From contig JBAYTR010000018.1 of NCBI GenBank assembly GCA_041675505.1, positions 1 through 64,000 on the forward strand: DNA of 64,000 nt, given 5' to 3'. Position 1 is the first letter of the stretch; each line of letters starts with the position of its first letter. Positions 1 to 7,233 of this stretch are shown piece after piece. The notes below the pieces were generated by a model. It was not told the DNA's origin and searched no databases. It saw nothing but the letters and a program-made list of their open reading frames with translations. The translations under genes and the position numbers were made by a program. Source of the DNA: JAGPCK01 sp041675505. Lineage in GTDB: Bacteria > Bacteroidota > Bacteroidia > UKL13-3.

Positions 1-56
1 TCAAACTCTTTGAGGATGCTGGCAATTTGACTTGGACTGAATTTACTCTTTTTCAT
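1..56 (-). CDS. IS3-family transposase OrfA, N-terminal fragment
   Basis: The reading frame starts at an ATG at 56-54 and runs off the left edge. The 18 visible residues (MKKSKFSPSQIASILKEF) match the opening of the helix-turn-helix domain (Transposase_8 type) of IS3-family OrfA proteins, which bind the element ends and are joined to OrfB by programmed frameshifting. A poly-A stretch precedes the start. Only the N-terminus is present in the window, so nothing can be said about integrity of the element. The match rests on a short segment but the motif is characteristic. Confidence 0.7.
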   Translation of the reverse strand, partial: MKKSKFSPSQIASILKEF

Positions 57-122
57 TTTTTTACAATTTAAAGTTAGAATTTTTTCTACTTATAAATCGT
101 ACTATTTTTGGGGATGCTTACA
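1..122 (-). mobile_element. Left end of an IS3-family insertion sequence (cut by window edge)
   Basis: The first 56 bases encode, on the minus strand, the start of an IS3-type OrfA. Upstream of its start codon, read on the minus strand, the sequence TGTAAGCATCCCC begins at about position 122. It has the TG start expected of an IS3-family terminal repeat. The exact boundary is inferred; the other end and any target duplication lie outside the window. Confidence 0.55.
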
Positions 123-217
123 AATGTTATATAGAGAATAGACGAATTTCACTATTTTTGACTTATGGCTACTTTGAAAAGCCTGGCAAACATTTACTTT
201 ACTAAATATCAAACACG

Positions 218-757
218 ATGAAGATCATTGTTAACGCAGAGGGATATAAAAAATATCTTTTGCTATTAGGCATTATTTGGTCTGTAAATGCACGTGCACA
301 ACTAATTGATTATAGTTCGATTGATACAAATATTCAGTCAATATATGAATGGAGGGTTTCGTATAAAGATAGCGGAAGAATTGATACAAGCTTAGAAACA
401 ATACTTTTTTATGACTCTACAGGTTACTTAACAGAGAAAAGATGGAATTTCCGTTCTCATATGAAAGGAGATTATACCTCAATGAAATATGAGAGGATGA
501 ATTTAGGAAGTCAAGAAATCATTACTTTTTCTAATCCTCCTCCATTATTTGATGGCCACAGAGTCGATTTAGTTAGGCAGAGCTGTGACCACTTTGATTC
601 TCACTCAAGGTTGATTAAGGTAGAAAAAAATATCAAGCCAGACATTCACCAATTAACTACATTTTCTTATGAGAAATCTGGATTACTCAAAGAAGTAATT
701 GTAATTGAGAATGATAAAGTTAGGTTTAAATACTTTGTGGAATATAAATATAGGTAG
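218..757 (+). CDS. Secreted protein of unknown function with YD-like repeats
   Basis: I do not recognise a named family. The 179-residue product has a hydrophobic N-terminus ending near ARAQ (about residue 28), consistent with a signal peptide and export. The mature part contains recurring short units of the type F/Y-D-S-x-G-x-L followed by charged residues (for example near residues 65-72 and 127-133), similar in style to the weak YD-type repeats seen in many Bacteroidota secreted proteins. Its composition is AT-rich compared with the nos region. It lies between the IS3 end and the hemerythrin gene and faces away from both, so context gives no function. The protein at 47.7 kb has a similar build. 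Confidence 0.55.
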   Translation: MKIIVNAEGYKKYLLLLGIIWSVNARAQLIDYSSIDTNIQSIYEWRVSYKDSGRIDTSLETILFYDSTGYLTEKRWNFRSHMKGDYTSMKYERMNLGSQEIITFSNPPPLFDGHRVDLVRQSCDHFDSHSRLIKVEKNIKPDIHQLTTFSYEKSGLLKEVIVIENDKVRFKYFVEYKYR

Positions 758-912
758 TCCCGAGGGTTAATTCAACGGGTAGATTATTCCGAAAATGGGG
801 TGTATTTAAATTCTATTGTCTTTGAGTATTCTTTCTGGTAAAATTTCCCTGCCCATCTGCGATTATAAAAACAATACCATAATTTCAGTACGTCTATATT
901 CGGCAACCTTCC

Positions 913-1392
913 TCATTCCCCCGGTAATTTCTTCCAAAACTCGTCTTCGGTATTTTCTTCAAAGTGGTGTTCCTGGTGCAACCTGTCTACCATCACCAGT
1001 TGTTCTGCCGTGGCGGTGCGCTCCAGCTCATTGAACAAAATGCGTTCTTCAAAGCGAATGTGCCGCTCCAGTTCTTCTTCAATAAGGCTCACTGATTTGA
1101 GCAGGTTTTTTTCTTTTACAAACAAGCGGTTAATCCTGCGGTGCTCAAACAGGGCTTTCTCCACCAGCTTATGGCCGTTGCCCAAAACAGGAAATATATG
1201 CTGCTCCTCTGCTTGAAAATGAGGAATGAGGTGAGTGGCATAAAACCAGTCGGCATAACGTTTCATTCTCGATTCCTCCACGTGCCGGGCTATACCTTTG
1301 CGTATTTTAAGACACAGCATTAAGCCGTGGTAATGTTCACGGCTTAATGGCTGCAAGGCAATGTTGCGTTTAATGGGTGTAATGCTGCTCAT
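913..1392 (-). CDS. Hemerythrin HHE-domain protein
   Basis: A 159-residue all-helical protein with the histidine/carboxylate pattern of the hemerythrin fold: SREHYHG (H20), THLIPHFQAEEQHIFP (H54, H58, E62), LFEHRRI (H84) and LERHIRFEERILF (H111, E115). Such proteins bind a non-haem di-iron centre and carry or react with O2 or NO. It is the last gene of a three-gene minus-strand operon: its ATG overlaps the stop of the upstream lipoprotein gene by 4 bases, which in turn overlaps ric by 4 bases. Together with the di-iron repair protein RIC and the Rrf2 regulator next door, a role in NO or oxygen handling is the natural inference. The substrate is not shown by the sequence. Confidence 0.85.
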   Translation of the reverse strand: MSSITPIKRNIALQPLSREHYHGLMLCLKIRKGIARHVEESRMKRYADWFYATHLIPHFQAEEQHIFPVLGNGHKLVEKALFEHRRINRLFVKEKNLLKSVSLIEEELERHIRFEERILFNELERTATAEQLVMVDRLHQEHHFEENTEDEFWKKLPGE

Positions 1393-1838
1393 TCAAAATA
1401 AATATTCAGTTCAGTAAAAGAAGCGTTGAGTTGCAGGAGGATTTCCCTGCGCTGGCTTTCCTCTTTTGCCCCCTGCATGGAGGCTACCAATTCCATGTAT
1501 GGCAACAGCCACTTGTGCAACTCATCGTGCGGCTTTCCTTCCATGGTGCAGTTGGAAGTAAGCTCATTGGTTTGCTTCTGTAAAAATATGGCCAAGGTAT
1601 CAAAGCTGTCTGCACCATCACCGGTGTGAGCCACTACGGCTTTTTCCATGGCACGCAGGTAAACCATCATTTGCACATCCACCTTCCACTTGTTACCCTC
1701 ATTCAACTCTATGTTATGCTCTGAAGGCACTTGTTCCTTGGTAACCTGCGGAGTTGTTTCCTGTTTTGTTTGCTGGTTGCCGCAAGAGAAAATAAAAACT
1801 GCCGATAGCAGGAGCAAATAAATAAACTGCTTTTTCAT
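1389..1838 (-). CDS. Small lipoprotein of the ric operon
   Basis: A 149-residue protein with a classical lipoprotein signal: KKQ at the N-terminus, a hydrophobic stretch, and a cysteine at residue 19 preceded by I-F-S. The mature part starts with a low-complexity T/Q/E-rich linker to about residue 45, then a predicted helical domain with a single further cysteine (SNCTMEG, about residue 98) and a His pair region (KPHDELHKW). I do not recognise the family. It sits between ric and the hemerythrin gene with 4-base overlaps on both sides, so it is almost certainly co-translated with them. An envelope role connected with iron or NO stress is an inference from context only. Confidence 0.7.
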   Translation of the reverse strand: MKKQFIYLLLLSAVFIFSCGNQQTKQETTPQVTKEQVPSEHNIELNEGNKWKVDVQMMVYLRAMEKAVVAHTGDGADSFDTLAIFLQKQTNELTSNCTMEGKPHDELHKWLLPYMELVASMQGAKEESQRREILLQLNASFTELNIYFE

Positions 1839-2566
1839 GATGCGGTAGCCAATAATTTTTCCTGCTCAATGCCCCAAGGGAATAGAATATTGTTCTCCAA
1901 GTGAATGTGCAGGTGCAGGTCTTCTTCAAATTCTTTGAGTAATGCATAAGTTACTCTATAGGTGTTGCAGGCATCAGCCGGAGGGGTGTAATCATTCGTA
2001 AGCACGGCCATTGTTCTGAAGCGCTCACCTTCCACTTCATGTTCCTGCATCATCATGGTTACGGGATTTTCAACTGTACCAAAATGAGGCTTTTCAATTT
2101 TTTCACCTTTGTTTATTGCCTCGGCAATTTTGCGCAGGTAAGGAAATAATACCAGTTCTTCTTTTTTCATGTGTGCCGCTAACTCGCTGGCAGAGGCTGT
2201 AAACTGCTGAAAAACGTCAAACAGTTCGGGGTGTGTTTTGCCGTGTACCTTGCACAACTTATCGAGATATTGCAGCAGCACCGGAGTGCGTTCTACTACG
2301 TAGCGGTGGTGTTTCTTCTCAATGTAATCCACCAGCAAATCAGCCGGCCATGAGGCATAGTCCATAGCCGTATTGCCCGGAGCATTCAATACCGATTCAA
2401 GTTGCACAAGCAGTTGTACCTCGTCTTTCTGAGCCGTTGCACAAGCCTCGGCAATGGTTCTGTTTCCCTTGCAGCAAAAGTCAATTCCGTTAGATTGGAA
2501 TACAGCGGCTGTGCGGTAATCTTCCGCAACCAACTCCCCTACTTTTTTTAAAACTAATGTGTTCAT
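1835..2566 (-). CDS. ric: Iron-sulfur cluster repair di-iron protein RIC (ScdA/YtfE/DnrN)
   Basis: 243 residues with the two expected parts. The N-terminal ScdA_N (DUF542) segment has the conserved FCCKG motif (C31, C32), followed by a hemerythrin-like four-helix domain with metal ligands in EKKHHRYVVE, HMKKEELVLFP, MMQEHEVEGE and HIHLENNILFP. RIC proteins repair Fe-S clusters damaged by NO or oxidants using a di-iron site and are typically under NsrR or Fnr-type control. Here the gene lies directly downstream of an Rrf2 regulator gene, and a perfect 12-bp palindrome (2588-2599) sits in the spacer. Length agrees with the family (about 220-245 residues). Confidence 0.93.
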   Translation of the reverse strand: MNTLVLKKVGELVAEDYRTAAVFQSNGIDFCCKGNRTIAEACATAQKDEVQLLVQLESVLNAPGNTAMDYASWPADLLVDYIEKKHHRYVVERTPVLLQYLDKLCKVHGKTHPELFDVFQQFTASASELAAHMKKEELVLFPYLRKIAEAINKGEKIEKPHFGTVENPVTMMMQEHEVEGERFRTMAVLTNDYTPPADACNTYRVTYALLKEFEEDLHLHIHLENNILFPWGIEQEKLLATAS

Positions 2567-2587
2567 ATGATGTAAATTTTAATTTAA

Positions 2588-2599
2588 GACAATATTGTC
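2588..2599. promoter_or_regulatory. Palindromic operator candidate upstream of ric
   Basis: GACAATATTGTC is a perfect 12-bp inverted repeat. It lies 22 bases before the ric start codon, in the short spacer between the rrf2 stop and ric. Position and symmetry fit a site for the neighbouring Rrf2 regulator or another dimeric regulator; the binding protein is inferred. Confidence 0.5.
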
Positions 2600-2620
2600 C
2601 TTTTTTAGTGTAATTTTTTT

Positions 2621-3055
2621 TTATCTCTTCAAAAATGTCATGCCTTGCTTAAGTCCCAGAGCCAGTTCTTCAATGGTAGTAGTCTCCAGCATGTGCTTAA
2701 GTTCCTGCCGTATGGAGATGAATTTTTCGTGGACCGGACAAGGTTTTTTCTCATTGCACATTTTTAATCCTAATCCACAACCTTTAAAAACACTGTCGCC
2801 ATCAATGGCATATACCACTTCACTCAGTTTGGTGGTAAACAGGTTGTGGGGTTCCATTACAAAACCGCCTGTAGGCCCTTTCAAAGAATCTACTATGCCC
2901 TGCTTAACCAGTTGCTGCATTATTTTAGCGGTGAATGCCTCGGGGGAATCAATTTCCTTGGCAATGTCTTTTAACGTTACACGCCTGCTCTCTTGCGATT
3001 GCAAGGCTATGTATATGGTTGCCCTGATGGCATATTCACAAGCTTTTGAAAACAT
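2621..3055 (-). CDS. Rrf2-family transcriptional regulator, NsrR-like
   Basis: 144 residues with an N-terminal winged helix starting MFSKACEYAIRA, the usual opening of Rrf2 proteins, and three cysteines C93, C100 and C106 (C-x6-C-x5-C). That spacing is close to the Fe-S ligands of Bacillus NsrR (C92, C100, C106) and differs slightly from IscR (C-x5-C-x5-C). NsrR proteins bind an NO-sensitive iron-sulfur cluster and repress NO-defence genes. The next gene on the same strand, 54 bases away, is ric, a standard NsrR target. A -7 element and a 10-bp inverted repeat lie upstream (3074-3119), suggesting autoregulation. NsrR versus IscR function cannot be fully separated by sequence, but context favours NO sensing. 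Confidence 0.85.
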   Translation of the reverse strand: MFSKACEYAIRATIYIALQSQESRRVTLKDIAKEIDSPEAFTAKIMQQLVKQGIVDSLKGPTGGFVMEPHNLFTTKLSEVVYAIDGDSVFKGCGLGLKMCNEKKPCPVHEKFISIRQELKHMLETTTIEELALGLKQGMTFLKR

Positions 3056-3073
3056 TGGTTACTTATTCGGGCA

Positions 3074-3081
3074 CAAATATA
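3074..3081 (-). promoter_or_regulatory. -7 promoter element for the rrf2 gene
   Basis: Read on the minus strand this is TATATTTG, an exact match to the Bacteroidota -7 consensus TAnnTTTG. It lies 19 bases upstream of the Rrf2 start codon. No clear -33 TTG is visible at the expected distance; that area is occupied by the inverted repeat at 3092-3119. Confidence 0.5.
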
Positions 3082-3091
3082 GGTCAATTTT

Positions 3092-3119
3092 ATTATTCGG
3101 ATATTTTTGTCCGAATAAT
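3092..3119. promoter_or_regulatory. Inverted repeat, likely Rrf2 autoregulatory operator
   Basis: Perfect 10-bp arms ATTATTCGGA (3092-3101) and TCCGAATAAT (3110-3119) flank an 8-base spacer. A further half-site TTATTCGG occurs at 3063-3070. The repeat lies in the divergent region between the rrf2 gene (minus) and the Crp-family gene (plus), and also contains a plus-strand TAnnTTTG match at 3102-3109. It could therefore control both directions. Confidence 0.55.
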
Positions 3120-3316
3120 GATTATTTTTGCCCTGCGGATTATTCATTGCCAAAACAACTAAAGCATGTGAATAAACTCAACAACAGAAAGCAGAAGCGG
3201 AATTTGTTAGCAGCAAAAACAGAAAAAAAATGCCGCACACGAAACAGAAAAAATTACTTTTTCATGACAAGTACATAAGAAACTCGGTTTGCAAGCTAAA
3301 AAATAAAAACATCTGA

Positions 3317-3910
3317 ATGCACATTGATCAGGACATATTGTTTACCTGGGGCGCAGTAGCCAAAATATACGGCAAGGGAGAATGTATTTTCTCTGAAGAT
3401 GAGCGTAGCCATTTTTATCACCAGATACTGGAGGGTAAAGTAAAAATGGTAAACATCAATAACGATGGAAAGGAATTTATTCAAGGCATTTTTAATGAAG
3501 GGCAAAGTTTTGGCGAACCTGCCTTGTTTATTGATGTGCCCTACCCTGCCAGTGCCATCACACAAAAAGAATCTGTTATCATAAAACTATCGCGCGAAAA
3601 CTTTATGCGCATGTTGGATGCTTATCCTGAAATGCAAAAAAAAATGATACTGCTATTGTCGCAACGGCTCTACAACAAAGCCCTCACCGCCAGGGAGGTG
3701 ATAAACAATAGTCCGGAGTCGAGGTTGTTGAGTTTTTTAAAACAGATAAAAAAAGAACACAGCCAAAAAGATGAAAAAGTATTGATTCCACACACCCGGC
3801 AGGAATTAGCCAACCTCACCGGCTTAAGGGTTGAAACGGTTATACGCACGCTCTCCAGAATGAAAGCGGAGAAGAAAGTAGAAATCATCAACCACAAACT
3901 ATACTTTTAA
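3317..3910 (+). CDS. Crp/Fnr-family transcriptional regulator without Fe-S cysteines
   Basis: 197 residues: an N-terminal cyclic-nucleotide-binding-like beta-roll (about 10-115, containing GQSFGEPALF) and a C-terminal Crp-type winged helix (about 140-197, with TRQELANLTGLRVETVIRTL). There is no N-terminal cysteine cluster, so it is not a classical oxygen-sensing FNR; DNR/NnrR-type NO sensors also lack such cysteines. The recognition helix keeps the E-T-x-x-R pattern that reads TGA-type half sites. Its stop codon shares one base with the start of the next gene, so regulator and membrane protein are co-translated. It is a candidate for binding the TGAC-N4-GTCA boxes in this window. Confidence 0.88.
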   Translation: MHIDQDILFTWGAVAKIYGKGECIFSEDERSHFYHQILEGKVKMVNINNDGKEFIQGIFNEGQSFGEPALFIDVPYPASAITQKESVIIKLSRENFMRMLDAYPEMQKKMILLLSQRLYNKALTAREVINNSPESRLLSFLKQIKKEHSQKDEKVLIPHTRQELANLTGLRVETVIRTLSRMKAEKKVEIINHKLYF

Positions 3911-5127
3911 TGAAGGAACTTAACACCTCTTTTTGGATAAGACTATCGCTTATAAATTTACTGCTGGTAGCCTTGATGGGCATATTAATGCGTTACAAAA
4001 TAGGCTTCGAATTTCCGCTCTTCAATCAGAAAAACATTCAGCACGCACATTCCCATTTTGCCTTTACCGGCTGGATAAGTCAGACCTTAATGGTATTGAT
4101 GGTTCACTACCTGCAACAATACGCCACACAGTTAAAAGTAAGCAAATACATTTTTTTGCTACGTGCGCATGTGCTGTGCAGCTATGGAATGCTCACCGGT
4201 TTTTTCATACAGGGATACGGAGTTATCTCCATTACGTTCTCGTTTCTTCACCTCATATTAAACGCCTGGTTTGCCATCAGCTATTTTAAATGTTTAAAAC
4301 AGGTAAAACAGCATCCTGCCAAAAAATGGTTCACTACTGCACTGGTGTTTAACCTGCTCTCTTCGTTGGGTACCTTAGCCTTAATTTACATGATGGTAAG
4401 TAAACACATCCCGCAACACCAGTATCTGGCATCAGTCTATTTTTACCTGCACTTTCAATACAATGGCTGGTTCTTTTTTGCGGTGATCGGGCTTTTTACA
4501 GCACAGGTAAGTGCGTTAAATTTTGCTTTCCCGCAAGAGAAAAAGGTATTTCTTCTCTTCAGTATTTCCTGCCTGCCGGCTTACTTCTTATCCGTATTGT
4601 GGGCCCATCTGCCCGTGTGGTTGTATCCGTTTATAGTGGCTGCTTCCATTGCACAACTTATAGCCTGGCTGTTGGTAATCCGTGCTATGCGCGATAACAG
4701 CAATAAGATAAAAACTCAACTTTCGTTGTTATCGCGCTACCTGTTTTTGTTTGTGGGCACTGCACTCACTATAAAATTTATGTTACAGGCCGGGTCTACT
4801 TTTCCGGCCATGAGTAAAATGGCCTTCGGATTCCGCCCCATTGTGATGGCTTACCTGCACCTGGTATTACTGGCTATACTAACAATGTTCCTTATCGGCT
4901 ATGTTTACACGTTCAACTACATCAAAAAAAATATCCTCACCACTACAGCCATTATTTCCATCAGTGCAGGAGTTTTTCTGAATGAACTTATATTGGGCAT
5001 ACAGGGAATTGCAGGAATCAGCTACGTTATGATTCCTTATGTGAATGAACTGCTTTTTTACATAGCAGTGCTTATAGGCGCGTCAATACTGCTTTTGCTG
5101 GCTTCACAGTGGAGAAAAGTCAGTTAA
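3910..5127 (+). CDS. Histidine-rich polytopic membrane protein, possibly haem-binding
   Basis: 405 residues with about twelve hydrophobic segments. Histidines cluster at predicted membrane borders or within helices: QHAHSHFAFTGW (H45, H47, H49), LHL (H114), YLHFQYNGW (H181) and AYLHLVLLA (H317). The H-x-H-x-H plus GW arrangement recalls haem-binding helices of haem-copper oxidase subunit I or NnrS proteins, but I cannot assign it firmly to either family. Its start overlaps the stop of the Crp/Fnr gene by one base (TAATG). Being co-translated with a Crp/Fnr regulator next to the ric operon suggests a role in NO or oxygen response. Function is unproven; alternatives are a transporter or haem-transfer protein. 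Confidence 0.7.
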   Translation: MKELNTSFWIRLSLINLLLVALMGILMRYKIGFEFPLFNQKNIQHAHSHFAFTGWISQTLMVLMVHYLQQYATQLKVSKYIFLLRAHVLCSYGMLTGFFIQGYGVISITFSFLHLILNAWFAISYFKCLKQVKQHPAKKWFTTALVFNLLSSLGTLALIYMMVSKHIPQHQYLASVYFYLHFQYNGWFFFAVIGLFTAQVSALNFAFPQEKKVFLLFSISCLPAYFLSVLWAHLPVWLYPFIVAASIAQLIAWLLVIRAMRDNSNKIKTQLSLLSRYLFLFVGTALTIKFMLQAGSTFPAMSKMAFGFRPIVMAYLHLVLLAILTMFLIGYVYTFNYIKKNILTTTAIISISAGVFLNELILGIQGIAGISYVMIPYVNELLFYIAVLIGASILLLLASQWRKVS

Positions 5128-5162
5128 ATTCCTAATATAAATCATGCAAAAACAGGGGGTGA

Positions 5163-5180
5163 TTATGACTGAGGTCATAA
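5163..5180. promoter_or_regulatory. Crp/Fnr-type operator upstream of the fasciclin gene
   Basis: TTATGACTGAGGTCATAA is a perfect palindrome with 7-bp arms and a 4-base centre. Its centre is 37.5 bases before the G of a degenerate -7 element (CAACTTTG, 5202-5209). This is the geometry of an activator site near -42. It shares the TGAC-N4-GTCA core with the boxes at 14807, 15659 and 28388. Confidence 0.7.
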
Positions 5181-5232
5181 AAATCAGCTGTGCGATATCC
5201 TCAACTTTGTTCTGTTAAATTATATAAATAAA

Positions 5233-5790
5233 ATGAAAACGTTCAACCCAACCATTTACCTCTGTACGCTGCTTTTTTTAGGCAGTTGCAGCAGTTCCCC
5301 CGCACCTGAAGCAAGTGCATCGGAAGCCACAGCCGAAGTAGCTAACATAGGCCAATCAGGTGTACAGGATGATGTTTCAGAAAAAAATGTGGTGCAAATT
5401 GCAGTAGGCAGTAAAGATCACAGCACACTGGTTACAGCCGTTCAAACTGCTGAACTGGTAGATGTACTGAGCAATGCCGGACCATTCACTGTATTTGCTC
5501 CCGTTAATGCTGCCTTTGATAAATTACCCGCAGGCACTGTGGAAGGTTTATTGCAAGCGGATAAAAGAGATGCCCTTACCGACATACTGCAATACCATGT
5601 ATATGTAGGTGTAATTAAAGCGGAAGATTTAACCGATGGCCGAACACTGGGACAGGTTAACGGAGGCAACATTACCATTACCATGCAGGATGGCAAACCC
5701 CTCATAAACGGAAAAGCACACATTGTCGCTTCTATCCCTGCCAGCAACGGCATTATCCATGTGATTGACGAGGTATTGTTACCTCAATAA
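5233..5790 (+). CDS. Fasciclin (FAS1)-domain lipoprotein
   Basis: 185 residues. The N-terminus carries a lipoprotein signal ending LFLGSC (C19), followed by an Ala/Ser/Glu-rich linker to about residue 50. One FAS1 domain then fills the rest, with the typical FTVFAPVNAAFDKLP box near residue 85-100 and the closing NGIIHVIDEVLLP. FAS1 domains mediate adhesion or protein interactions at the cell surface. The gene stands alone between a Crp/Fnr-type box (5163-5180) and a good terminator (5831-5868), so it appears to be a monocistronic member of the denitrification regulon. Why an adhesion-type lipoprotein should be co-regulated with denitrification is not evident from the sequence. Confidence 0.9.
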   Translation: MKTFNPTIYLCTLLFLGSCSSSPAPEASASEATAEVANIGQSGVQDDVSEKNVVQIAVGSKDHSTLVTAVQTAELVDVLSNAGPFTVFAPVNAAFDKLPAGTVEGLLQADKRDALTDILQYHVYVGVIKAEDLTDGRTLGQVNGGNITITMQDGKPLINGKAHIVASIPASNGIIHVIDEVLLPQ

Positions 5791-5830
5791 AAGTATTAGC
5801 AAATACGATAGCACTTTTTTCATTATAAAG

Positions 5831-5868
5831 AAGCTGTGCCAGCGCAAGTTGGTGCAGCTTTCTTTTTT
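5831..5868 (+). terminator. Rho-independent terminator after the fasciclin gene
   Basis: An 11-bp stem (5831-5841 with 5850-5860, two G-U pairs) is followed by TCTTTTTT. It lies 40 bases after the stop codon of the fasciclin gene. The remaining stretch to 6068 shows no further gene or clear signal. Confidence 0.75.
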
Positions 5869-6068
5869 AAAGTAAGCCTGTATTAATATTCAACCAAAAC
5901 GTATGTGCTATTAAGGTCTCTTTTTAACGTACACAGGTGGTAACCACAAACGAATTAAGAAAACCAGTACCTATCCCTGATAAATGAACCACTTGCTCTT
6001 TTGAACTGAGAGGACTATTGGTTATACCGGAGGCGGGTAAGCTGAGGTAAGAAAAAGGTAAAGTGATA

Positions 6069-6440
6069 TCAGTCCAGAATTTTAATCTGCATTACTGTGG
6101 CAATGTTGTTGGCACGCAGTTTAATCTGCTCGGCATGTTCTCCTTCATACAACTCATCCACACTTTGATTAAAGTGGTGCAGCCACTGTTGAAAATGCTC
6201 CTTTTTAAACGGACTCCTCTGATGAATTTTAGTGTGTATCATCATGGGATTACCGCTGTAAGTACCGGAATAAAAAAGCACGTTCTCCCAAAAATCATAC
6301 ATCACGGGCAAGTGTTTTTCCCAGTTCACTTTTACCACATCCGTAAAATAATAAGCCAATGATTCGTCCTTCTTTACCTTTTCATAAAAAGCATTAATAA
6401 GAAGTTCTATATCATTTCTATTCTCAATATCTGTTTTCAT
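6069..6440 (-). CDS. Truncated hemoglobin, group III-like
   Basis: The start is taken at the ATG at 6440, giving 123 residues (MKTDIENRNDIELLINAFYE...); upstream in-frame codons overlap nosY and do not look like protein. The sequence follows group III truncated hemoglobins: a B/C helix region with YYF, then PVMYDFWENVLFYSGTYSGNPM, H-x-K-I-H, and HFQQWLHHF with the likely proximal haem histidine. These globins bind NO and O2 and often occur in microaerobic bacteria. It is the last gene of the nos operon, 25 bases after nosY, so expression during N2O respiration is expected; NO detoxification is a reasonable inference. Confidence 0.85.
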   Translation of the reverse strand: MKTDIENRNDIELLINAFYEKVKKDESLAYYFTDVVKVNWEKHLPVMYDFWENVLFYSGTYSGNPMMIHTKIHQRSPFKKEHFQQWLHHFNQSVDELYEGEHAEQIKLRANNIATVMQIKILD

Positions 6441-6465
6441 GGCAGGGTGCTTAAAACATAAAAAA

Positions 6466-7233
6466 CTACAGGTCCTTTCTGCTGAACTTACGCAGGGAAA
6501 GTGAAAATGGTATGGCAATCCAGAGTACCAGAAATACGGAGGCCAGCACAACGCCAATACCTGATCCGAAGAACTCTTTGAATACTGCTCCGGTGTAACC
6601 CAACATAGCCGAAACATCCATTTGCAGCAGTATAAGTATACGGGCCAGGTCAACCGGACTAAGCATGGAAACTCCAATCATGGCTTGCTCAATGGGGTAA
6701 TCTGCCAATTGGAAAAGAATAAAAAGCACCAATCCGTCAAACAACAGCGCGAAATAAAGCCACAATAAAATAGAGACTCCTATTCCGCGTGCTTTATCAC
6801 GGGTAGATACGGAACTCAGAAATGCTATTGCTGTAAATACCGCTGTTATCAAGCACCCTGAAAAGGTAATCATAATGCCTATACGCAACGGTGCATACAA
6901 CAGAATGGGGATTCCCGCTCCTGCTAAAAATGCGAGAATAAGCGAAATACTCAGTCCGTTAAAAAGACTTAACCATATCCGTTTCCGTTTTACCGGCTGG
7001 CTGATGAGCAACTCAATAAACTCAGAACTGTTGTATATATAAATGGTAGAAAAAATAATGCTCACCAACGGAACCGTAAGCAATATAACGTTCAATATGG
7101 TAAGCAATCCTTTAGTAATGTTGTCTTCAATTCCGAAAACACCCCAGGACAATATGCCCAGCAACAAGGTATAGCCGAGAATAATCTTATTGCGTATAAT
7201 GTCGAAGAAAACGAATTTAATGATCCTATTCAT
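6466..7233 (-). CDS. nosY: ABC transporter permease NosY
   Basis: 255 residues with about six transmembrane segments and no ATPase motifs, as expected for the membrane subunit of the NosDFY complex. That complex is needed for maturation of the copper (CuZ) site of nitrous oxide reductase. The start overlaps the end of nosF by 8 bases. The N-terminus (MNRIIKFVFFDIIRNKIILGY) has the positive-inside start typical of ABC-2 permeases. Order nosD-nosF-nosY matches known nos clusters. The assignment rests mainly on context and topology because NosY proteins are poorly conserved. Confidence 0.88.
   Translation of the reverse strand: MNRIIKFVFFDIIRNKIILGYTLLLGILSWGVFGIEDNITKGLLTILNVILLTVPLVSIIFSTIYIYNSSEFIELLISQPVKRKRIWLSLFNGLSISLILAFLAGAGIPILLYAPLRIGIMITFSGCLITAVFTAIAFLSSVSTRDKARGIGVSILLWLYFALLFDGLVLFILFQLADYPIEQAMIGVSMLSPVDLARILILLQMDVSAMLGYTGAVFKEFFGSGIGVVLASVFLVLWIAIPFSLSLRKFSRKDL

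Noticed and set aside
816..1323. Plus-strand frames across the hemerythrin gene
   Set aside because: They are shadows of the minus-strand gene; the hemerythrin motifs decide the strand.
5144..5218. Short frame of 24 codons before the fasciclin gene
   Set aside because: It runs through the operator and the presumed promoter and has no signal or family feature.
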